From positions 1-64,000 of the forward strand of contig JBBIME010000010.1 of the NCBI GenBank assembly GCA_037444575.1: a stretch of DNA of 64,000 nt, written 5' to 3'. This DNA is from Bacteriovorax sp037444575. GTDB lineage: Bacteria > Bdellovibrionota > Bacteriovoracia > Bacteriovoracales > Bacteriovoracaceae. Below are positions 1-8,838 of the stretch, piece by piece. Positions within the stretch are counted from its first letter, which is position 1; every line of letters begins with the position of its first letter. The translations under genes and the position numbers were made by a program. Under the pieces are notes generated by a model. The model was not told the origin of the DNA, searched no databases, and saw nothing but the letters and a program-made list of their open reading frames with translations.

Positions 1-130
1 ACCTGCTGCTGGAACTGAAGCTGCTCCTGCTGCTGCACCTGCTGCTGGAACTGAAGCTGCTCCTGCTGCTGCAAACACTGAAGCTGCTCCTGCTGCTCAA
101 CCAGCTGCACCAGCTCCTGCTGCACACTAA
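1..130 (+). CDS. C-terminal tail of an Ala/Pro-rich protein (5' truncated)
   Basis: An open frame enters the window at its left edge (codons begin at base 2) and stops at TAA 128-130. The visible 42 residues are almost only Ala, Pro, Gly, Thr and Glu, arranged as a repeated 12-residue unit, and end in Ala-His. Such low-complexity tails occur on secreted or envelope proteins and on the linkers of some ribosomal or histone-like proteins. The body of the gene is outside the window, so no function can be assigned. A strong intrinsic terminator follows 40 bases downstream, which supports this being a real gene end. Confidence 0.7.
   Translation, partial: PAAGTEAAPAAAPAAGTEAAPAAANTEAAPAAQPAAPAPAAH
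2..100 (+). repeat. 36-bp in-frame tandem repeat
   Basis: Two perfect 36-bp copies (2-37 and 38-73) encode the unit PAAGTEAAPAAA. A degenerate third copy follows (74-100). The unit length is a multiple of three, so changes in copy number would keep the reading frame. More copies may lie left of the window. Confidence 0.85.
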
Positions 131-170
131 TTATTATAATCTCGCTTTTAGCGTATTAGATAATATAAGA

Positions 171-194
171 AAGGCCTCGAAAGAGGCCTTTTTT
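171..194 (+). terminator. Intrinsic terminator of the Ala/Pro-rich gene
   Basis: A perfect 8-bp stem AAGGCCTC/GAGGCCTT (171-178 and 183-190) encloses a GAAA tetraloop and is followed by a T run. Because the stem starts with AA and ends with TT-rich sequence, it could also work on transcripts coming from the right. Confidence 0.9.
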
Positions 195-200
195 ATTTCT

Positions 201-322
201 TATTTCCTAATAAATAATCCATCTCCTTCGTTACTCCTCAACTCAACCTCGGTCACATACTATTCGTATGCTCCTCGGTTTCACTCGTCGTTCCTAGAAT
301 CTGAATTATTTATTAGAAAATA
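201..322. repeat. Intergenic element with 18-bp inverted terminal arms
   Basis: The arms at 201-218 and 305-322 are reverse complements at 17 of 18 positions. Between them lie a small palindrome CATAC-TATTC-GTATG (256-270) and two direct copies of CCTCGGT (247-253, 273-279). No open frame of note fills it. It sits between two gene ends, immediately before the stop of the minus-strand gene at 325. It may be a dispersed palindromic intergenic repeat or a large termination structure; a genome-wide copy count would decide. Confidence 0.55.
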
Positions 323-324
323 AA

Positions 325-780
325 TTAGCCGACATACCCGTGTTCTTCGAGCATCTCTCTTACAAGATCAACAAAATTTCTCTGGATGTCTTTGTTCTCA
401 GGAGACTCTTCACAACATTGAAGATAGCCAAGCATTTTGGGGAAGGCCGTTTTTCGATTATTTTTTTCAAGCCAGCTATAAAAGAAAGTCACAGCTTCAA
501 GCCAATCAAATAAATTAAATTCAGAGCGATCGACAACTTGAAAGAATTGATCAATACCAGAAATTCCAATTGGTCTTTCTTTAGAATCTTGAAACAGAAT
601 TTTAATCATGAGTTCAAGGTGGGGGATGGTGCAACTTCCTTTCGTTAAACGAATAAGATTTTTATCGCTTAAATATTTATCAGGAACAGTTTGGCGAGCG
701 TAATCAAGAGAAGATCTCCACTCTTCACCTTTATGAGCAATCACATCTTCAAGAATTCTAAAAGTTTTAGTTTGGTTCAT
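325..780 (-). CDS. Hypothetical protein coupled to metH
   Basis: This 151-residue soluble protein is not recognised. It has no signal peptide or membrane segment. It is rich in charged residues, with a Trp-containing stretch around residues 93-104 (FDWLEAVTFFYSW) and a short Cys pair (CC) near residue 122. Its ATG start (778-780) lies inside the metH 3' end, overlapping by 14 bases, so it is probably translated by coupling as the last gene of a metF-metH operon. The overlap suggests co-expression with methionine synthesis but does not prove a related function. Confidence 0.65.
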   Translation of the reverse strand: MNQTKTFRILEDVIAHKGEEWRSSLDYARQTVPDKYLSDKNLIRLTKGSCTIPHLELMIKILFQDSKERPIGISGIDQFFQVVDRSEFNLFDWLEAVTFFYSWLEKNNRKTAFPKMLGYLQCCEESPENKDIQRNFVDLVREMLEEHGYVG

Positions 781-3700
781 AACCTAAATTAGGAGCAAGC
801 CATTTTTCAACTTCAGCCTTACTCATGCCCTTTCGTTTAGCATAGGATTCAATTTGATCAATTCCTAGGCTTCCTACATTAAAATAGCGAGCCTTTGGGT
901 GATTAAAAATTAATCCTGATACAGAACTTGGAGGATTCATCGCAAAGTTTTCAGTGAGAGTAATGCCTGTGTTTTTTGAAGCATCCAAAAGTTCCCAGAG
1001 AATTTTCTTTTCGGTGTGATCAGGACACGCGGGGTATCCAGCAGCTGGTCTGATCCCTCTGTATTTTTCTTTGATTAATTCTTCATTTGATAAATTTTCA
1101 GTGAGTCCATATCCAAAAATTTCGCGAACTTTCTTGTGCGTGATTTCTGCTAATGCTTCAGCAATTCGATCACCGATGGCCTTAACCATGATGGAAGAGT
1201 AATCATCGTTTTTATCTTGGAATGTTTTGGCGAACAGATCCACTTCAAGGCCCGCAGTAACGGCAAAGCCTCCAATATAATCACAAGCAGATTTTTCTGG
1301 AGCGATAAAATCAGAGAGACAGTAGTTCGTCATATCATCGCCAATTTTTTCTTTTTGCTGGCGAAGAAAGTGAAGAGTCGCACTGTTATCAACAATGACA
1401 TCATCACCTTGTGAATAAGCTGGAAAAATACCAACAACAGCTTTGGGGTTAAAGCGTTTATTGTTAACAATATCCTTTAATAAAGCCTGGGCATCATCAA
1501 AAAGTTTTTTTGCTTCGGCCCCATAAGTTTCATTGTTTAAAATTTTTGGATACGTCCCTTTTAATTGCCACGACCAGAAAAATGGAGACCAGTCGATGAA
1601 AGGAATAATTTCTTCGAGCGTGAAATCGAGATTAAAAACTCCAGTGCGCGAAGGTTTAGCAATTTCTGTTTCATTCCAATTTGTCTTAAAAGATTGCTCT
1701 TTTGCTTTGTCGTAACCTAACAATTCAGTGGCACCAGCTCCTTGAAGGTGGCGCTCACGAATTTTTGCATAGAGATCTTTTAATTCTTGAGTATAAGATC
1801 CTTTCTTCTCTGGATTTAAAAGGTTATTGCAAACTTCAATGACAAGGGACGCGTCTCCAACTTGAACAATGGGAGCATTATAGTGAGGAGCAATCTTAAT
1901 CGCGGTATGCGCTTTAGATGTCGTCGCTCCACCGATTAAAAGAGGAACTTTAAAACCCTGACGTTCCATTTCTTTAGCGACATAAATCATTTCGTCTAAA
2001 GAAGGAGTGATGAGACCAGAGAGTCCGACGATATCAGCTTTGTGTTCGATGGCCGCGTCCAAGATTTTTTGACAGGAAGTCATAACTCCAAGATCGATAA
2101 CTTTGTAGCCATTGCAAGCGAGAACGACTCCGACAATATTTTTTCCAATGTCGTGAACATCGCCTTTAACTGTCGCGATGACAAACACGCCTTGTTCGCG
2201 ATAATTGGCAGCGTTTAAGCGCTTTTCTTCTTCCATGAATGGTTCTAAATAAGCGACAGCTTTTTTCATTACTCGCGCTGATTTTACAACTTGAGGAAGA
2301 AACATTTTTCCTTGGCCAAAAAGATCGCCAACGACTTTCATGCCTTCCATTAACGGGCCTTCAATAACATTGAGAGGGCGTCCGTATTTAACTCGAGCTT
2401 CTTCTGTATCTGCTTCAATATAGGCATCAAGCCCTTTGACTAAGGCATGACTGATTCGCTCTTCAAGATTGTATTCGCGCCATTCTTCTTTTTTAACTTC
2501 ATCTTTTTTATTGGTGCTTTTCAATTGCTCCGCTAGTTCAATCAATTCTTCTGTTGCATTCGGATGAAGGTTTAAAACAACAGCCTCACATTTATCGCGA
2601 AGAACTGGATCGATTTCATCATAGACCGCAAGCATTCCTGCGTTCACGATTCCCATATCTAGACCCGCTTTAATGGCATGGTAAAGAAAAACAGAGTGGA
2701 TAGCTTCGCGAACAATATTATTTCCGCGAAATGAAAATGAAAGATTGGAAACTCCACCACTCGTAAGTGCACCAGGGCAGATTTGCTTTAGTTCTCTTAC
2801 TGCTTCGATAAAATTAACACCGTATGAATTGTGTTCATCCATTCCGGTAGCGACTGTTAAAATATTAGAATCGAAAATAATGTCACAAGGATCAAAATCA
2901 AGTTTGGAAACAAGCAGATCATAAGCGCGTTTACAGATGCGCACTTTTTCTTCTTTAGAAGCAGCCTGGCCATTTTCATCAAAGGCCATGATAACAGTAG
3001 CGGCACCATACTGTTGAATGAGTCTGGCGTGTTCTAAAAATTTCTCTTCGCCTTCTTTTAGCGATATGGAGTTAACAATGGCCTTTCCTTGAATGCATTT
3101 TAATCCAGCTTCAATGACTTCCCATTTAGAAGAGTCAATCATAATAGGTACGCGAGAGATGTCAGGTTCACTTGCCACAAGATTAAGAAAGTGAATCATG
3201 CATGCTTTTGAGTCCAACATTCCTTCATCAAAATTGATGTCGATAATATTGGCGCCATTTTCAACTTGTTGTCTGGCAACAGATAGTCCTTCATCAAAAT
3301 TTCCAGCCTTAATGAGTTTGGCAAACAAAGGAGAACCCGTGACGTTGGTTCTTTCGCCAACCATATAAAAAGGATTTCCTTTGGCGTTTTTTATTGTGAG
3401 CGCTTCAAGACCTGAAAGGCGAGTAGCCAGATCCAGTGTTGGAATAGCTCTTGGTTTTTTAGGTTGGCATTTTTTTACAATAGCTTCGATGTGTGGAGGT
3501 GTTGTCCCACAACATCCACCAAGAATATTAACAAAACCACTTTCAGCAAACTCGCCGACAAACTGAGCAGTCTTTAATGGTGTTTCATCATAGCCAGTAG
3601 GAGAGAGCGGGTTAGGCAAACCTGCGTTTGGATAACAGCTCACAAAACAGTCGGCTATTTTTGAAAGTTCTTCTATATAGGGACGCATATCTTTTGCGCC

Positions 3701-4453
3701 TAGAGCGCAGTTAATTCCAACAGAGAGAGGTTTTGCGTGGCGGACAGAATGCCAAAAAGCTTCAACGGTTTGTCCCGAAAGAGTTCTTCCGCTGGCGTCT
3801 GTGATAGTCACTGACAACATGAGTGGATATTTAATTCCGACTTCATCTTGAAATTTTTCGATGGCAAAAATACAGGCCTTAAGGTTAAGCGTATCGAAAG
3901 TTGTCTCAGGCAATAGAAGATCAGCGCCACCAGCGATAAGCGCTTTTACTTGCTCGTAATAATTTTCGACAAGTTCATCGAAAGTGACTGCTCGGAAAGC
4001 TGGGTTATTTACATCAGGAGAAAGAGAAGCTGTTCTGTTTGTTGGACCTAATGATCCGGCCACATAACACTTACGCGTAGGATTCAATTTCATAAATTCA
4101 GAGCAAGCCTCTTTAGCGATTTTAGCAGCAGTGAAATTTAAGTCATAAACAATGTGTTCGAGATCGTAATCTTTTTGAGCAAGACGAGTTCCAGAAAAAG
4201 TATTGGTCTCGATGATGTCAGCACCAGCAGCTAAGTACTTTGTGTGAATTTCTTTTATGACTTCTGGTCTTGTGAAAACGAGAAGGTCATTGTTGCCCTT
4301 TAGATCTTTGGGATGATTATCAAAATGTCCTTTTCTAAAATCAGCTTCGGTAAGCTTATAAGTTTGGATCATGGTGCCCATTGCACCATCCATAAAAAGA
4401 ATTTTTTCTTTAAGCGTTTGTTCAAGCTCAAGAAGAGTAGGATGTTTTTTCAT
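767..4453 (-). CDS. metH: Cobalamin-dependent methionine synthase
   Basis: This enzyme transfers a methyl group from 5-methyltetrahydrofolate to homocysteine through cobalamin, in the cytoplasm. At 1228 residues it matches the full-length four-module enzyme. The homocysteine domain (about 1-330) carries the zinc ligands Cys249, Cys314 and Cys315 (GGCCG). The pterin-binding domain covers about 355-630. The cap and B12 domains (about 655-890) hold the DxHxxG motif with His767 as lower axial ligand. The C-terminal activation domain has the AdoMet signature RGIRPAAGYPACPDH. All modules appear intact, so reactivation by AdoMet should work. It begins 2 bases after metF and overlaps the following small gene, giving a three-gene minus-strand operon. 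Confidence 0.97.
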   Translation of the reverse strand: MKKHPTLLELEQTLKEKILFMDGAMGTMIQTYKLTEADFRKGHFDNHPKDLKGNNDLLVFTRPEVIKEIHTKYLAAGADIIETNTFSGTRLAQKDYDLEHIVYDLNFTAAKIAKEACSEFMKLNPTRKCYVAGSLGPTNRTASLSPDVNNPAFRAVTFDELVENYYEQVKALIAGGADLLLPETTFDTLNLKACIFAIEKFQDEVGIKYPLMLSVTITDASGRTLSGQTVEAFWHSVRHAKPLSVGINCALGAKDMRPYIEELSKIADCFVSCYPNAGLPNPLSPTGYDETPLKTAQFVGEFAESGFVNILGGCCGTTPPHIEAIVKKCQPKKPRAIPTLDLATRLSGLEALTIKNAKGNPFYMVGERTNVTGSPLFAKLIKAGNFDEGLSVARQQVENGANIIDINFDEGMLDSKACMIHFLNLVASEPDISRVPIMIDSSKWEVIEAGLKCIQGKAIVNSISLKEGEEKFLEHARLIQQYGAATVIMAFDENGQAASKEEKVRICKRAYDLLVSKLDFDPCDIIFDSNILTVATGMDEHNSYGVNFIEAVRELKQICPGALTSGGVSNLSFSFRGNNIVREAIHSVFLYHAIKAGLDMGIVNAGMLAVYDEIDPVLRDKCEAVVLNLHPNATEELIELAEQLKSTNKKDEVKKEEWREYNLEERISHALVKGLDAYIEADTEEARVKYGRPLNVIEGPLMEGMKVVGDLFGQGKMFLPQVVKSARVMKKAVAYLEPFMEEEKRLNAANYREQGVFVIATVKGDVHDIGKNIVGVVLACNGYKVIDLGVMTSCQKILDAAIEHKADIVGLSGLITPSLDEMIYVAKEMERQGFKVPLLIGGATTSKAHTAIKIAPHYNAPIVQVGDASLVIEVCNNLLNPEKKGSYTQELKDLYAKIRERHLQGAGATELLGYDKAKEQSFKTNWNETEIAKPSRTGVFNLDFTLEEIIPFIDWSPFFWSWQLKGTYPKILNNETYGAEAKKLFDDAQALLKDIVNNKRFNPKAVVGIFPAYSQGDDVIVDNSATLHFLRQQKEKIGDDMTNYCLSDFIAPEKSACDYIGGFAVTAGLEVDLFAKTFQDKNDDYSSIMVKAIGDRIAEALAEITHKKVREIFGYGLTENLSNEELIKEKYRGIRPAAGYPACPDHTEKKILWELLDASKNTGITLTENFAMNPPSSVSGLIFNHPKARYFNVGSLGIDQIESYAKRKGMSKAEVEKWLAPNLGYEPN

Positions 4454-4455
4454 AA

Positions 4456-5403
4456 TTACTTCTGGAATTTTTTAACGATGTCTACAATAGTTCCGGTGTC
4501 GTTCATGATATAGAAATGAACACAAGGAGCTCCTCCTTCAAGAAGGCCTCTTACTTGATTAGTGGCCCATTCTTGTCCAATAGCTGCGACATTCTTTGGA
4601 TCTCTTGTAGCTTCTTCAACTAATTGATCTGGAAAATCGATGTAAAAATTTTTAGGAATGCTCACAAGCTGAGTTGCATTTTTTAAAACTTTAATCCCTG
4701 GAATGATTGGAATAGTAATTCCTGCTTCGCGTGCCTGACGAACAAATTCAAAATAGTGTTTGTTATCAAAAAACATTTGAGTGACAACGTAATCAGCCCC
4801 GGCATCAACTTTCTTTTTTAGATTTAGGATATCGAGTTTTAAATTTGGTGCTTCAAAATGTTTTTCAGGATAGCCGGCCACACCGACACAAAAATCGAAT
4901 TTAGAACTTCCTTCGATCTCGTCTAGGAAAACACCGTTATTGATGGCCTTGATTTGTTCAACTAAGTCAGAAGCAAAGTGATTCATACTTCGATTTTTGG
5001 AAAGTTCTTTTTTATAATTGGGCCCATCGCCGCGAAGAGCGAGGATGTTGTGAATACCCAAGAAATTAAGTTCGAGAAGCGCATCTTCTGTTTCTTCTTT
5101 TGAAAATCCTAAGCAAAGAAGATGAACAACTGTGTCAATTCTAAATCTATTTTGAATAATCCCACAAATCCCAATGGTCCCTGGGCGCTTTTTATAAATT
5201 TTTCGCTCGATCGTGCCGTCTTCTTTTTCGTTGTAGTACGCAGAAGAAGAGTGGGCAGTAACATCAATCCAAGACGGATTGATCGGATTTAAAGCTTCAA
5301 CGATATCGATGATCTCTTGAACTGAACGCCCTCGTGGAGGGGGAACAATCTCGAAGCTAAAAAGTGGGTTTTTGGCACGCGATAAGTGTTCAATGACTTT
5401 CAT
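4456..5403 (-). CDS. metF: 5,10-methylenetetrahydrofolate reductase
   Basis: This flavoprotein reduces 5,10-methylene-THF to 5-methyl-THF, the methyl donor for the adjacent MetH. The 315-residue length fits the short bacterial form, which lacks a regulatory domain. Recognisable elements are FSFEIVPPPRG near the N-terminus with the conserved acidic residue, the ALRGDGP flavin-binding segment, the CVGVAGYPEKH strand and the QMFFD segment. It is the first gene of the operon. The ATG at 5401-5403 is used, with a promoter close upstream. Confidence 0.96.
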   Translation of the reverse strand: MKVIEHLSRAKNPLFSFEIVPPPRGRSVQEIIDIVEALNPINPSWIDVTAHSSSAYYNEKEDGTIERKIYKKRPGTIGICGIIQNRFRIDTVVHLLCLGFSKEETEDALLELNFLGIHNILALRGDGPNYKKELSKNRSMNHFASDLVEQIKAINNGVFLDEIEGSSKFDFCVGVAGYPEKHFEAPNLKLDILNLKKKVDAGADYVVTQMFFDNKHYFEFVRQAREAGITIPIIPGIKVLKNATQLVSIPKNFYIDFPDQLVEEATRDPKNVAAIGQEWATNQVRGLLEGGAPCVHFYIMNDTGTIVDIVKKFQK

Positions 5404-5440
5404 ATGATTTTGCTTTTTAAAAAGTGATTGTTAAGATGAC

Positions 5441-5446
5441 ATTATA
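5441..5446 (-). promoter_or_regulatory. -10 box of the metF operon promoter
   Basis: On the minus strand a perfect TATAAT lies about 38 bases upstream of the metF ATG; the corresponding -35 (TAGGAA at a 17-base spacer) is poor. The deduced leader of about 30 bases is too short for a SAM or cobalamin riboswitch, and no MetJ-like AGACGTCT box is seen. Confidence 0.5.
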
Positions 5447-5507
5447 GCAATAATTTAGGACTCTTCCTAGGGAAAATAACGCCAGAGCATTTTATGAGGT
5501 TGTGTTA

Positions 5508-6377
5508 ATGGCCGATTGGTATCAATTTGAAAATAGTTATCTTACTGTACAGTTTTCTTCACAGGGAGCTGAGCTTAAACGTCTCTTTTCCAAGCCATGG
5601 AATAGAGAGTTGTTGTGGTTGCCTTTAGAGGAAAAAGATAAAAAAATCTGGAACAGATCTTCTCCTATGCTTTTTCCGATAGTGGGAAAATTAAAGGGCG
5701 ATGAATATCACTTGAAAGGGAAAAAATATCAGATGTCTCAGCACGGGTTTGCTAGAGACAGAGAGTTTAAATGCATAGAGTGCGTGCCAACAGGAGCTAC
5801 TTTTCTTTTGGTGGCAGATCAAGAAACGTTTAAACAATATCCCTTTTGTTTTGAGCTCAGAGTTGAATACAGGCTTGAGGATAAAAAATTAAATGTGACT
5901 TACTCAGTTAAAAATGTTGATCGCCAGGATATCTATTTTTCCATTGGCGCCCATCCTGGATTTGTTCTGGGGAAGGGAGATAATTACGAAATCCAGTTTG
6001 AGAAAAAAGAGCGAGGCTATTTCCAGCTTGATGGCGGGCTTGTGAATTGGAAACAGTTGAATGCGCTACCATCTAACGTTCTTGTTCCAACTAAAGAGCT
6101 ATTTTCAAAAGATGCACTTATTTTTAAAGATGTGAAATCCAGATATATTGATTTAGTCGATCTGAATCGCCATGAAACGATCAGACTACACGGATGCAAC
6201 ACGCCTTATTTCGGAATTTGGGCAAAGGATTCACTTCCTTTTATTTGCCTGGAGCCATGGTACGGTGTGAGTGATGATGCTTTCCACGATCAAAATTTTG
6301 AAACCAAAAAGGGGATTCAAACTCTTGCCATGGGAGGAACGTTTAAGTTTTCCTATGCAATTGAGATTTTGACATGA
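5508..6377 (+). CDS. Aldose 1-epimerase family protein, LacX type
   Basis: This 289-residue protein belongs to the galactose mutarotase superfamily, whose members interconvert anomers of hexoses or hexose-6-phosphates. The LacX/YeaD-like pattern is visible: MLFPIVGKLKGDEY, then SQHGFARDREF, the SIGAHPGF strand with the catalytic-type His, and LEPWYGVSDD near the C-terminus. The ATG at 5508 is chosen over a GTG at 5502 because the Shine-Dalgarno-like TGAGGT at 5494-5499 is correctly spaced only for the ATG. Its stop overlaps the next start by four bases (ATGA), so the two are translationally coupled. The substrate is unknown. Confidence 0.88.
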   Translation: MADWYQFENSYLTVQFSSQGAELKRLFSKPWNRELLWLPLEEKDKKIWNRSSPMLFPIVGKLKGDEYHLKGKKYQMSQHGFARDREFKCIECVPTGATFLLVADQETFKQYPFCFELRVEYRLEDKKLNVTYSVKNVDRQDIYFSIGAHPGFVLGKGDNYEIQFEKKERGYFQLDGGLVNWKQLNALPSNVLVPTKELFSKDALIFKDVKSRYIDLVDLNRHETIRLHGCNTPYFGIWAKDSLPFICLEPWYGVSDDAFHDQNFETKKGIQTLAMGGTFKFSYAIEILT

Positions 6378-7069
6378 AATTTTTAATTCCCCTTATCAAT
6401 CGCGGTTTTTCAGGACCGAGCGAAGACAATGTTCTTTGGAAGGATAAAAATGTCTACGTGATGGACAATCATCGCTTGGCACTTTGGTGTTGGTTTCAGG
6501 AAATGAAAAAAGGGGAGCGCTATAATCTTTTTCATATCGATGCTCATCCGGATTTAAGCGAGTCGGCCCTTAAGAATTTCAATCACGATCTTTGGACTTT
6601 GAGTTTAGATGATTATCGCTCGTGCTGGCAGAGTGATATAAACACGCCTCTTTTTCGCTGGGATAATTACATCCAAGTTTTTCTGCAGAAGTATCCAGAG
6701 CTGGTTGGCGTTACTGTTTCGGCCACTCATCAAGTAGGATCCTCTCAGAAACTTTCAGAGGAAGTGAAAGCTTTTGATCTAGTAAAATTCTCTCACAGCG
6801 TTTTTTCTGAAGAAAAATACATCAATGATCTTCCTTGGATTGTGAACCTCGACCTAGATTATTTTTTTTCTGCTCAACCAGAGAAGATGCAACTTTTTTC
6901 GGATGAGTTTGTTGAATCTATTGCGAAATCTCTTTGGCAGGGTTTGGATAGCGGCATGATCAAAGTTCTTACGATCGCACTAAGTCCGGAGTGTTGTGGA
7001 AGTTGGGAGAAAGCAGAGAAGATGCTTAAGAAATTTAGTATGGTCGAGTGGCATCACCCTTCCATTTAA
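6374..7069 (+). CDS. UPF0489 family protein (arginase-fold-like)
   Basis: The 231 residues match the UPF0489 family (C5orf22-like), which has no firm biochemical role. Conserved blocks are DNHRLALWCW (31-40), HIDAHPDL with His54, Asp56, His58 and Asp60, and NLDLDYFF with Asp160 and Asp162. These acidic/His clusters look like the dinuclear metal site of arginase/deacetylase-fold enzymes, so a metal-dependent hydrolase is a reasonable inference. It is coupled to the epimerase by a 4-base overlap. Its 3' end overlaps the convergent acetyltransferase gene by 35 bases. Confidence 0.8.
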   Translation: MKFLIPLINRGFSGPSEDNVLWKDKNVYVMDNHRLALWCWFQEMKKGERYNLFHIDAHPDLSESALKNFNHDLWTLSLDDYRSCWQSDINTPLFRWDNYIQVFLQKYPELVGVTVSATHQVGSSQKLSEEVKAFDLVKFSHSVFSEEKYINDLPWIVNLDLDYFFSAQPEKMQLFSDEFVESIAKSLWQGLDSGMIKVLTIALSPECCGSWEKAEKMLKKFSMVEWHHPSI

Positions 7070-7613
7070 TCTTTACTTCTTCAGAGGTAATGGCAAATTG
7101 AACCAAGTCTTGCCATTCGTTGCGAAGATAAACTATTTTTTTAGAAGTCCCTTCTTTTCTCATGCCCAGAGATTTTGCTACTCGCATAGATCTCTTGTTG
7201 TGAGGTTCAATGCCTGCTTGCAAACGATGTAATTTTAAATCCGTAAAAGCAATTTTGAAAAAGGCGCGTATCGCCTCTGTGGCCAAACCTTGTCCCCAAT
7301 GACGATTAAACAAAATATAGCCGAGGTATGCAGAGTGAGTGAGACCTCGGACCACATCCATGGCCATAACAAAGCCAATTAACTCATTTGTGTCATTTCT
7401 AAAAATTGCGTACTCATAATTCTTATCAAGTTTTCGACTTTTCTTTTGCGCCAATAAAACTTGATTAAATTTCTTTTTGGAGACTTCTTGGTTTCTATGA
7501 GCTCGATCCCACTTGTTTTGTGGATTCAATTGACTTTGATAGGCTGCTTTCCAAGCTTCATAGTCGTTTTTATCTAAAATTTTAAGGGTAAGTTTTTTGG
7601 AATTTAAGTTCAT
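7035..7613 (-). CDS. GNAT N-acetyltransferase, RimJ/RimL-like
   Basis: This 192-residue GNAT-fold protein would transfer acetyl from acetyl-CoA to an amine, in RimJ/RimL relatives the N-terminus of ribosomal proteins. The acetyl-CoA loop RHWGQGLAT is at 104-112. It is followed by the typical HRLQAGIEPHNKRSMRVAKSLG segment (129-150) with the Asn that packs on the cofactor. The N-terminal 60 residues are Lys-rich. It is a single-gene unit convergent with the UPF0489 gene and divergent from the polysaccharide block. The actual acceptor is unknown. Confidence 0.88.
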   Translation of the reverse strand: MNLNSKKLTLKILDKNDYEAWKAAYQSQLNPQNKWDRAHRNQEVSKKKFNQVLLAQKKSRKLDKNYEYAIFRNDTNELIGFVMAMDVVRGLTHSAYLGYILFNRHWGQGLATEAIRAFFKIAFTDLKLHRLQAGIEPHNKRSMRVAKSLGMRKEGTSKKIVYLRNEWQDLVQFAITSEEVKIKWKGDATRPY

Positions 7614-7617
7614 AGTT

Positions 7618-7646
7618 TTGGTTTTTGGAATCCAGTATGTTAGTAT
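7618..7646 (+). promoter_or_regulatory. Promoter of the left polysaccharide block
   Basis: TTGGTT (7618-7623), a 17-base spacer and TAGTAT (7641-7646) preceded by TG at -14/-15 form an extended -10 promoter about 29 bases before the ATG at 7675. It is the only good candidate driving the nine-kilobase run of closely packed plus-strand genes to 16113. Confidence 0.5.
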
Positions 7647-7674
7647 TTTTTAATTAATATTAAGCGAGACGTCC

Positions 7675-8838
7675 ATGAGTTTTTTGATTTATTCCTCTCT
7701 AATTGTTCTCTCAATGGGGCTATTGACCTCAATGAGTCTTTTGGGACTTGTTCATATTTTGATTGCCGTTCCTTCAATAGCATTTATTAGAAAGACTAAT
7801 TTTAAAATGATGCCAAAAAGTGCCTGGGCCTTACTGGGACTTTGTCTCGTTTTAGCCTTATCGGTCTTGGTTAACAAAAGTATAATGGTTGAGGGGCTGA
7901 AGCCAATTTTAAAAGTAAAATATTTTATCATTGGTTTTTTAATGATTTCTCCACTTAGCTGGTATTTTAAGAATCACTTCGATGAGAAAAAAATTAGTTA
8001 TCTTCTTTACATCTTTTGTATCGCTTCTTTAGTCGCTGGCATCGCTGGAACAATTGGCCGCTACACTGGATTTAATCCTGTTTCTATGAAAGCAGTTAAC
8101 CTGGATAGAAATGCAGGTCTGTTTGGAATGGTCTTGAACTACGCTCACAACCTCGCTTTTTTTCAAATTATTGCATTGGGATTAATATTATCTGCTAAAG
8201 AAATTGAAAAATTTATTAACAAAAATTTTTTATATCTGACTTTTATTTTTAATCTCTTTGCTCTCTATACAACGTTTACCAGAGGAGCCTTGTTAGCCTT
8301 TCTTGCAGCAGTTCCGTTTTACTTTTTCAAAAACAATAAGAAATATTTTTTGATAGCTATAATTTTAATCGCTGTTGGTGGATTCACTGCTTATAAAATG
8401 TCAGGTCGAAATCTCGAAAGGTCAGGCTCAGACGTTGAAAGAGTTAGTCAATGGAAAGCAGCTTGGGCCGGCTTTAAAGAGAGACCTGCATTTGGATATG
8501 GATATTTAAATTTTGAAAAGCACTGCCCAGAAATTAAAATTCGAAATAATATTGAAGCTCAACACTTCTGCGGCCACGCTCACAATAATGAGCTTGAAAT
8601 ACTCGCGGTAACAGGATTTGCAGGATTTCTTTTCTACGCACTTTGGGTAATCAGCTGGTTTCTCGAAATGTACAAGAGAGATGATATTCTCGCTAAGATC
8701 GGACTTCCATTTATCATCGCTTTCTTAGTGGGAGGACTTACTCAGTCCACGATCGGTCTTGGTATAAATCTCTTTTTTATCATGGCGGTTTATTCGATCA
8801 CCCAAATTAATTTCAAACTTGTTAAGGAAGATATTTAG
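7675..8838 (+). CDS. O-antigen ligase/polymerase family membrane protein
   Basis: This 387-residue polytopic inner-membrane protein has about ten to twelve hydrophobic segments. It also has the Wzy_C/WaaL signature: a large periplasmic loop around residues 245-310 with ERVSQWKAAWAGF, FGYGYLNF and CGHAHNNELEILAVTGFAG. Family members either polymerise Und-PP-linked repeat units (Wzy) or ligate glycan to lipid A or another acceptor (WaaL), and sequence alone cannot separate these. It is the first gene of the block and abuts rfbG with no gap, so it is co-translated with the sugar-nucleotide genes. Confidence 0.85.
   Translation: MSFLIYSSLIVLSMGLLTSMSLLGLVHILIAVPSIAFIRKTNFKMMPKSAWALLGLCLVLALSVLVNKSIMVEGLKPILKVKYFIIGFLMISPLSWYFKNHFDEKKISYLLYIFCIASLVAGIAGTIGRYTGFNPVSMKAVNLDRNAGLFGMVLNYAHNLAFFQIIALGLILSAKEIEKFINKNFLYLTFIFNLFALYTTFTRGALLAFLAAVPFYFFKNNKKYFLIAIILIAVGGFTAYKMSGRNLERSGSDVERVSQWKAAWAGFKERPAFGYGYLNFEKHCPEIKIRNNIEAQHFCGHAHNNELEILAVTGFAGFLFYALWVISWFLEMYKRDDILAKIGLPFIIAFLVGGLTQSTIGLGINLFFIMAVYSITQINFKLVKEDI

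Noticed and set aside
5404..5501. SAM or cobalamin riboswitch upstream of metF
   Set aside because: The strong TATAAT leaves only about 30 bases of leader, with no conserved riboswitch core visible.
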